This document shows positions 59,366 to 64,000 of a DNA stretch of 64,000 bases, in pieces. Position 1 is the stretch's first letter, and each line of letters opens with the position of its first letter. The position numbers and the translations under genes are program-made. Source of the stretch: Xanthobacter sp. NM-59 (GTDB lineage: Bacteria; Pseudomonadota; Alphaproteobacteria; Rhizobiales; Xanthobacteraceae); contig NZ_JACBFQ010000002.1 of assembly GCF_021401125.1 (NCBI RefSeq), forward strand, positions 1 through 64,000, given 5' to 3'. The notes under the pieces are model-generated. The model ran no database searches. It saw only the letters and a list, made by a program, of their open reading frames with translations, and had not been told where the DNA came from.

Positions 59366-59678
59366 TGTCCGGTCATCCAATCTCCTTGGGGGTGTTGCCA
59401 CGTTAGGGCGTTTCGACCCACATAGCTACCAAATTATGTGCACCGCGCGCACCAACCGTGCAATGCAACCGCCCCGTCGCCGGCCGGGCAAAATGGAGAC
59501 GGCTCAAAGGTGGATCATCAGCCGGAGGTCGCACTTGTCAGCCTCCCGCCGGCCATGACATGGATTCGCAATATGACATGGGTCATTGACACAAAGTCGT
59601 GGCCGATCTCGATATAATGCCGGCATTCAAAAGCGGCGCAAAGCCGCCCCCGCCTGTTCCAAGTCCCAGGAGAAGATC
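59366..59678. promoter_or_regulatory. phaR-phaA divergent control region
   Basis: 313 bases. Features seen: a direct repeat ATGACATGG at 59555-59563 and 59573-59581, the second inside an inverted repeat ATGAC-ATGG-GTCAT; TTGACA at 59586-59591 and TATAAT at 59613-59618 (21 bases apart, too far for an ideal promoter); and a TGC-rich patch near 59450-59470 (GTGCACCGCGCGCACC, GTGCAATGCAACC) of the general kind bound by PhaR. These are candidates only. Confidence 0.45.
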
Positions 59679-60857
59679 ATGAAGGACGAGGTCGTCATCG
59701 TCGCTGCGGCGCGTACCCCCGTAGGCTCGTTCAACGGCGGTCTGGCTCCGCTGCCCGCGCATGAGCTCGGCGCCATCGTCGTCAAGGCGGCGCTGGAGCG
59801 GGCGGGTGTTCCGGCCACTGCCGTCAGCGAAGTCATCCTCGGGCAGGTGCTCACCGCCGCCCAGGGCCAGAACCCGGCCCGCCAGGCCTCCATCAAGGCT
59901 GGCCTGCCGATCGAGAGCCCGGCCTGGACCGTGAATCAGGTGTGCGGTTCCGGCCTGCGCACGGTCGCGCTCGGCGCCCAGGCCATCGCCAATGGCGACA
60001 GCGACGTGGTGGTGGCCGGCGGCCACGAATCCATGAGCCAGTCGGTGCACGCCGCGCACCTGCGCAACGGCCAGCGCATGGGCAACCTGGAATTCGTCGA
60101 CACCATGATCAAGGACGGCCTGTGGGATGCCTTCAACGGCTACCACATGGGCATGACCGCCGAGAACGTGGCCCGGCAGTTCCAGATCACCCGCGCCGAG
60201 CAGGACGAGTTTGCCGTCGCCTCCCAGAACAAGGCGGAAGCTGCCCAGAAGGCCGGCAAGTTCAAGGATGAAATCGTCCCCGTCACCATTTCCACCCGCA
60301 AGGGCGACGTGGTGGTCTCCGAGGACGAATACATTCGCCACGGCGCCACCATCGACGCCATGACGAAGCTGAAGCCCGCCTTCGCCAAGGATGGCACCGT
60401 CACCGCCGGCAACGCCTCCGGCATCAATGACGGCGCCGCCGCCGTGGTGCTCATGAGCGCCGCCAAGGCCAAGGCCGAGGGCAAGACCCCGCTGGCGCGC
60501 ATCGTGTCCTGGGCCCAGGCCGGCGTTGACCCGTCGATCATGGGCACCGGCCCCATCCCGGCTTCCAAGCTGGCGCTGGAGAAGGCCGGCTGGACCCCCG
60601 CTGACCTCGACTTGATCGAGGCCAATGAGGCGTTCGCCGCCCAGGCCATCGCGGTCAACAAGGGCCTCGGCTGGGACACCTCCAAGGTGAACGTGAACGG
60701 CGGTGCCATCGCCATCGGCCACCCCATCGGCGCCTCGGGCACCCGCATTCTGGTGACCCTCCTGCATGAAATGCAGAAGCGCGATGCGAAAAAGGGTCTT
60801 GCCACCCTGTGCATCGGCGGCGGCATGGGCATTGCCATGTGCGTCGAGCGGGATTGA
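59679..60857 (+). CDS. phaA: Acetyl-CoA acetyltransferase (beta-ketothiolase PhaA)
   Basis: 392 residues, the same length as the Zoogloea enzyme. ATG 59679 has AGGAGAAGATC upstream; an earlier in-frame start adds 31 unlikely residues. Catalytic residues: Cys89 in NQVCGSG, His near 348 in GHPIGASG, Cys near 378 in CIGGGMG. It condenses two acetyl-CoA to acetoacetyl-CoA, the first step of PHB synthesis. phaB follows, but phaC (synthase) is not in the window. Confidence 0.97.
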   Translation: MKDEVVIVAAARTPVGSFNGGLAPLPAHELGAIVVKAALERAGVPATAVSEVILGQVLTAAQGQNPARQASIKAGLPIESPAWTVNQVCGSGLRTVALGAQAIANGDSDVVVAGGHESMSQSVHAAHLRNGQRMGNLEFVDTMIKDGLWDAFNGYHMGMTAENVARQFQITRAEQDEFAVASQNKAEAAQKAGKFKDEIVPVTISTRKGDVVVSEDEYIRHGATIDAMTKLKPAFAKDGTVTAGNASGINDGAAAVVLMSAAKAKAEGKTPLARIVSWAQAGVDPSIMGTGPIPASKLALEKAGWTPADLDLIEANEAFAAQAIAVNKGLGWDTSKVNVNGGAIAIGHPIGASGTRILVTLLHEMQKRDAKKGLATLCIGGGMGIAMCVERD

Positions 60858-60880
60858 TTCGTCACCGCCCTGTCAAAATA

Positions 60881-60907
60881 CGGGCCGCGACTTTTGATCG
60901 CGGCCCG
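60881..60907. other. Hairpin between phaA and phaB
   Basis: Perfect 10-bp stem CGGGCCGCGA / TCGCGGCCCG, 7-base loop, no following T-run. It may stabilise or attenuate the phaA part of the message. Confidence 0.5.
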
Positions 60908-61017
60908 AGACACTCGCAACCTTTCCCACAAATACCTAGACACAAACGGAGCGTGGCTCGATCCGCTTCGGAATGTTTGATTTAGTCTTGGTCGAGCCAA
61001 CATGTATGGAGGGAACT

Positions 61018-61740
61018 ATGGCGCGCGTCGCATTGGTTACGGGTGGCACTCGCGGAATTGGCGAGGCTATTTCGGTCGCGCTCAAGGCTGCCGGCTTCAC
61101 GGTTGCCGCCAACTACGCCGGCAATGACGAGGCCGCCAAGGCCTTCACGGAGAAGACCGGCATCCCCAACTTCAAGTGGGACGTCTCCAATTTCGACGCC
61201 TGCAAGGACGGCATCGCCAAGGTCGAGGCCGAGGTCGGCCCGGTCGACGTGCTGGTCAACAATGCCGGCATCACCCGCGACGCGCCCCTGCACAAGATGT
61301 CGCTGGAGCAGTGGAACGCGGTGATCAACACCAACCTGTCCAGCTCCTTCAACATGTCCCGCAACGTGATCGAGGGCATGCGCGCGCGCGGCTTCGGCCG
61401 CATCGTCTGCATCTCGTCCATCAACGGGCAGAAGGGCCAGTTCGGTCAGACCAACTATTCCGCCGCCAAGGCCGGCGAGATCGGCTTCGTGAAGGCCCTG
61501 GCCCAGGAGAGCGCGAAGCACGGCATCACCGTCAACGCCATCGCGCCCGGCTATATCGGCACGGAGATGGTCCGCGCGGTGCCGGCCGAGATCCTCGCCA
61601 AGATCGTGGCCACCATCCCGGTGGGCCGCCTGGGCGAGCCGGAAGACATCGCCCGCGGCGTGGTGTTCCTGGCCTCCGATGACGCCTCGTTCATCACCGG
61701 CTCGACCCTCACCATCAACGGCGCCCAGTACATCTGCTGA
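61018..61740 (+). CDS. phaB: Acetoacetyl-CoA reductase (PhaB)
   Basis: 240 residues from the ATG at 61018 (GGAGGGAACT upstream). SDR enzyme: ALVTGGTRGIGEAI cofactor motif, NNAGITRD, catalytic Ser134, Tyr147 and Lys151 in ISSINGQKGQFGQTNYSAAKAG, the block specific to PhaB. It reduces acetoacetyl-CoA to (R)-3-hydroxybutyryl-CoA with NADPH for PHB synthase. Confidence 0.96.
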   Translation: MARVALVTGGTRGIGEAISVALKAAGFTVAANYAGNDEAAKAFTEKTGIPNFKWDVSNFDACKDGIAKVEAEVGPVDVLVNNAGITRDAPLHKMSLEQWNAVINTNLSSSFNMSRNVIEGMRARGFGRIVCISSINGQKGQFGQTNYSAAKAGEIGFVKALAQESAKHGITVNAIAPGYIGTEMVRAVPAEILAKIVATIPVGRLGEPEDIARGVVFLASDDASFITGSTLTINGAQYIC

Positions 61741-61759
61741 TCGCGCGCCATCGCGCTCG

Positions 61760-61791
61760 AAGCCGGCCCGTGCGCGCGGGCCGGCTTTTTT
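61760..61791 (+). terminator. Terminator of phaAB
   Basis: Perfect 11-bp stem AAGCCGGCCCG / CGGGCCGGCTT, then TTTT, 19 bases after phaB. Confidence 0.92.
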
Positions 61792-61820
61792 GTGCCGAAT
61801 CGCAGCCTGCGGCCGATCCC

Positions 61821-62282
61821 TCAAGCGAGCGGCTGGAGCACCCGCCGCACGGCGTCGGGAATCGCCACCGGCCGCTGGCTGGCCCGGTCCACATAGACGT
61901 GGACGAAATGGCCCTGGGCGGCAGCCTGCTCGTCCTCGCCCTGAAACAGCGCGATCTGGTAGCGCACCGAGGAGGAGCCGAGCTTGGCCACCCGCATGGC
62001 CGCCTGCACGGGCGCCGGGAAGGTCAGCGAGCGGAAATAGGTGCAGCGGGTCTCCACCACCAGACCGATGATGGGGCTCGACTGCGGATCCAGCACCCCG
62101 TGGGTGATCAGGTGCTCGTTCACCACAGTATCGAAGTAGGAATAATAGACCACGTTGTTCACGTGGCCGTAGACATCCACATCCGCCCATCGGGTCGAGA
62201 GGGTAAGAACGTGGGGAAAATCCTTCAGCAAGACGGGCTCTTCCCGTCCTGAAGGTTTCGCCGTCGCGTCGGTGCCACTCAT
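61821..62282 (-). CDS. Acyl-CoA thioesterase of the 4HBT (hot-dog) family
   Basis: 153 residues from the ATG at 62282 (GGAAGGACACAG upstream). 4HBT signature: TRWADVDVYGHVNNVVYYSYFDTV, with the catalytic Asp in the D-x-Y-G-H-V-N-N block. It resembles cytosolic YbgC/FadM-type thioesterases. Lying beside pha genes it could free 3-hydroxyacyl or short-chain acids, but the substrate is unproven. Confidence 0.88.
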   Translation of the reverse strand: MSGTDATAKPSGREEPVLLKDFPHVLTLSTRWADVDVYGHVNNVVYYSYFDTVVNEHLITHGVLDPQSSPIIGLVVETRCTYFRSLTFPAPVQAAMRVAKLGSSSVRYQIALFQGEDEQAAAQGHFVHVYVDRASQRPVAIPDAVRRVLQPLA

Positions 62283-62407
62283 CTGTGTCCTTCCCCCGTT
62301 CCAGGGCCCCTGCCAGGCGCCCGTACAGAGCGCATCTTGCGAAAATCCATCGCCCGATGCGGCCTGACCTTTCATTTTGCGGGCTTCAGCGCCGCTGGCC
62401 GGCGCGT

Positions 62408-63568
62408 CTATCCCCAGGCGGCCTTGTAGATCGCAATAATATCCTGCGCCAACAGGGGGCGCGGATTGTTGGCGAGAAGGCGCGTCTGGCGCTGCGCCGC
62501 CGCCGCGAGGCCCGCGAGATCCGTTTGCGGAATGCCCGCCTCCTTCAGGCTTTCCGGCAGCCCGATCAAAGAGAGAAAGCGCCCCAGCCGGGCGGCGAAC
62601 GCATCCGCCCGCACCGCCGAATCGCCCACATCCGGCGCTTCGGGAAACAGCCGATCGAGCAGCCCGGCATAGGCATGGCCCGCCACCGGCGTGTTGAAGC
62701 GCACCACATGGGGCAGAAGCAGCGCTGTGGCGAGGCCCGAGGGCAGGCCGTGGCGCACGCAGAGGGGATAGGCCAGCGCGTGGGCGGCGCCCACGGGGGC
62801 GTTAGCGAACGCCTGCCCCACCATCAGCGAGGCGGACAGCAGGGCTTGGCGCGCCCGCCGATCCGTTCCGTCCTGAACCGTCAGCGGCAGCGACCACGCC
62901 AGCAGGCCCAGCCCGCCTTCCGCCAGGGACTGGGAAAGGGGATTGGCATTGGCGTTGGCGGAGGTGAAGGCCTCCACCGCCAGCGCCACGGCGCCGGCAC
63001 CCGCCGCCGCGGTCTCGGCCAGCGGCGCGGTAAGGGTGAGATCCACGTCCAGCAAGGCCGAATCGGCGATGAGGCAGGAGGCGATGACAGACTTTTTCTC
63101 CCCGCCGGCCACCACCACCGCCAGCGGCGTCACCTCCGCGCCGCTGCCGGCAAGGGTGGGGATGAGGATGAGCGGCAGCCGCGGGCCCGTGGCCAGGCCG
63201 GTGCCATAGATCTCCGGAAGAGCATCGTGGCCGGTGGCGAGCAACGCGGCAAGCTTGGCCACGTCCAGGGCCGAACCTCCGCCAAGCCCCAGCACGCCCT
63301 GCGCCCCCATCTCCACGGCGGCGGCGGCGGCGGCCATGACGGTTTCTTCCGATGGGTCGCGCGGCACCTCCTGGAACACGCGATGCGCGACGCCCGCGGC
63401 CCGCAGCGCCTCAAGCACGATGGCAAGACCACCCGCCCGCGCCACACCGGCATCGGTCACCACCAGCACGCGCTCCACGCCCGCAGCGCGGAACTGCTCG
63501 CCCACCTGGCCCGAGGCACCGGCGGCGCAGACGATGCGCGCGGGCGTGTTGAAGACGAATCCGGCCAT
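62408..63568 (-). CDS. Iron-alcohol-dehydrogenase-fold protein with missing metal ligands
   Basis: 386 residues from the ATG at 63568; a start at 63595 is possible. Fold markers of the group III (iron) dehydrogenases and maleylacetate reductases: cofactor loop GVLGLGGGSALDVAKLAALL, and ILIPTLAGSGAEVTPLAV. The four metal ligands of E. coli FucO (Asp196, His200, His263, His277) line up with Gly192, Leu196, His263 and Ser277, so three are lost. Either catalysis is metal-independent, or the protein is a non-enzymatic relative. The frame is intact and codon use is like its neighbours, so it is not a decayed gene. Confidence 0.8.
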   Translation of the reverse strand: MAGFVFNTPARIVCAAGASGQVGEQFRAAGVERVLVVTDAGVARAGGLAIVLEALRAAGVAHRVFQEVPRDPSEETVMAAAAAAVEMGAQGVLGLGGGSALDVAKLAALLATGHDALPEIYGTGLATGPRLPLILIPTLAGSGAEVTPLAVVVAGGEKKSVIASCLIADSALLDVDLTLTAPLAETAAAGAGAVALAVEAFTSANANANPLSQSLAEGGLGLLAWSLPLTVQDGTDRRARQALLSASLMVGQAFANAPVGAAHALAYPLCVRHGLPSGLATALLLPHVVRFNTPVAGHAYAGLLDRLFPEAPDVGDSAVRADAFAARLGRFLSLIGLPESLKEAGIPQTDLAGLAAAAQRQTRLLANNPRPLLAQDIIAIYKAAWG

Positions 63569-63675
63569 GCGCTTCCCCGCCATCGCTTCCAGCACAGGCC
63601 GGTGATGCTGCCGGTTTACCGCCGGGCGTCAAGGCTGCAGCGCCGCCGTGCCGATCAGAACCTCGGCACCGGCGG

Positions 63676-64000
63676 TCAGGGCGCGCCGTCTTCCGGGGTG
63701 GGAATCGGCCCGTGGCTGGCCCCAAGGGCGGCAGCAAGGCTCATCTTGGCAGAGCCGGGGGCGAGCGGCTTCTGCTGGCTTTCGTGGGGCGCCCAGCCGG
63801 AAAGCCACACAATGTCGAACGTTACCCGCAGCCGCCCGTCCGGATCGGCGAAACGCTCGGCATAGACCTCCGCGGCCCGCAACAGCGTGTCGCGCCGCAG
63901 GGGCACGCGCCGGCGCTCCGCCAGCGCATTGGCCGCGCCCATGCGGCGCAGCTCCGAGAACAGGGTGAAAGGCGAGCCATAGCGCACCACGATGCGGTCC
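63676..64000 (-). CDS. Methyltransferase C-terminal part, NDUFAF5/BioC-like
   Basis: The frame runs off the window end; about 108 C-terminal residues are visible, so the ATG lies beyond base 64,000. The block VTFDIVWLSGWAPHESQQKPL matches the end of the NDUFAF5 arginine-hydroxylase/BioC-like methyltransferase family (…YMIGWKPHESQ in mitochondrial homologues), and RRDTLLRAAEVYAERFAD precedes it. The catalytic SAM-binding half is outside the window. Confidence 0.75.
   Translation of the reverse strand, partial: DRIVVRYGSPFTLFSELRRMGAANALAERRRVPLRRDTLLRAAEVYAERFADPDGRLRVTFDIVWLSGWAPHESQQKPLAPGSAKMSLAAALGASHGPIPTPEDGAP

Noticed and set aside
59586-59618. TTGACA and TATAAT as a sigma-70 promoter of phaA
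   Set aside because: The spacer is 21 bases, outside the usual 16-19, so I mention it only as a candidate in the control region.
62285-63865. Plus-strand frame of over 500 codons antisense to the dehydrogenase-fold gene
   Set aside because: Composition and lack of motifs mark it as a shadow.
1-64000. CRISPR array, tRNA, rRNA, insertion sequence or prophage
   Set aside because: No regularly spaced repeats, no cloverleaf with a CCA-end pattern, no transposase or integrase reading frame was found.

Overview
The window is high-GC alphaproteobacterial chromosome. The gene content (complete Sox thiosulfate oxidation, PhaR-controlled polyhydroxybutyrate synthesis, a Rhizobiales-style intergenic repeat, an FNR/FixK-like box) suggests the Hyphomicrobiales, plausibly the Xanthobacteraceae (Xanthobacter, Azorhizobium, Ancylobacter or Starkeya-like). 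That placement is inference from gene content; there is no rRNA in the window.

Region 1 (1-21,662) is part of a type VI secretion (T6SS) locus. A plus-strand operon holds the end of tssM, then tagF, a PP2C phosphatase and a Ser/Thr kinase (the threonine phosphorylation switch). It continues with a coiled-coil protein and a MinD/ParA-like ATPase. Most neighbours overlap by 4 to 17 bases. A convergent minus-strand operon encodes ClpV, a sigma-54 activator and a second kinase. hcp stands alone behind a good -24/-12 promoter. A seven-gene minus-strand operon carries the spike: a DUF2169/pentapeptide fusion, a second pentapeptide protein, a DUF4150 PAAR-like tip, VgrG, a DUF3540 protein, a TPR/GT9-like protein and a small orphan.

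Region 2 (21,804-34,421) is the sox cluster. Leftward run soxYZBCD, a c-type cytochrome, a DsrE-like protein and soxF. Rightward run soxA and soxX. soxV and soxW (reductant import) run leftward, diverging from soxS, soxR and a YeeE/YedE transporter. SoxR has the two cysteines of sulfide/persulfide sensors. A perfect ATTC-N8-GAAT site lies just before soxC, and an AT-rich palindrome lies between soxY and soxA. A sulfate/thiosulfate-binding protein gene sits alone at 48.9 kb.

Region 3 (34,422-57,300) is mostly core metabolism and regulation: a DnaJ-like protein with a duplicated 3' end, serA, an EnvZ/OmpR-type pair, a MarR regulator, ilvE, an SDR with an unusual repetitive N-terminus, membrane-stress proteins, a DsbA-fold isomerase, an esterase, yjbQ, a NarL-type regulator, an AmpG-like transporter, a 2Fe-2S ferredoxin, argJ-mutT, a DMT exporter, leuB, a periplasmic parvulin and rpmF.

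Region 4 (57,963-64,000) has a small membrane protein, phaR divergent from phaA-phaB, an acyl-CoA thioesterase, an iron-alcohol-dehydrogenase-fold protein that has lost three of four metal ligands, and the 3' end of a methyltransferase gene.

No tRNA, rRNA, CRISPR array, insertion sequence or prophage was seen.
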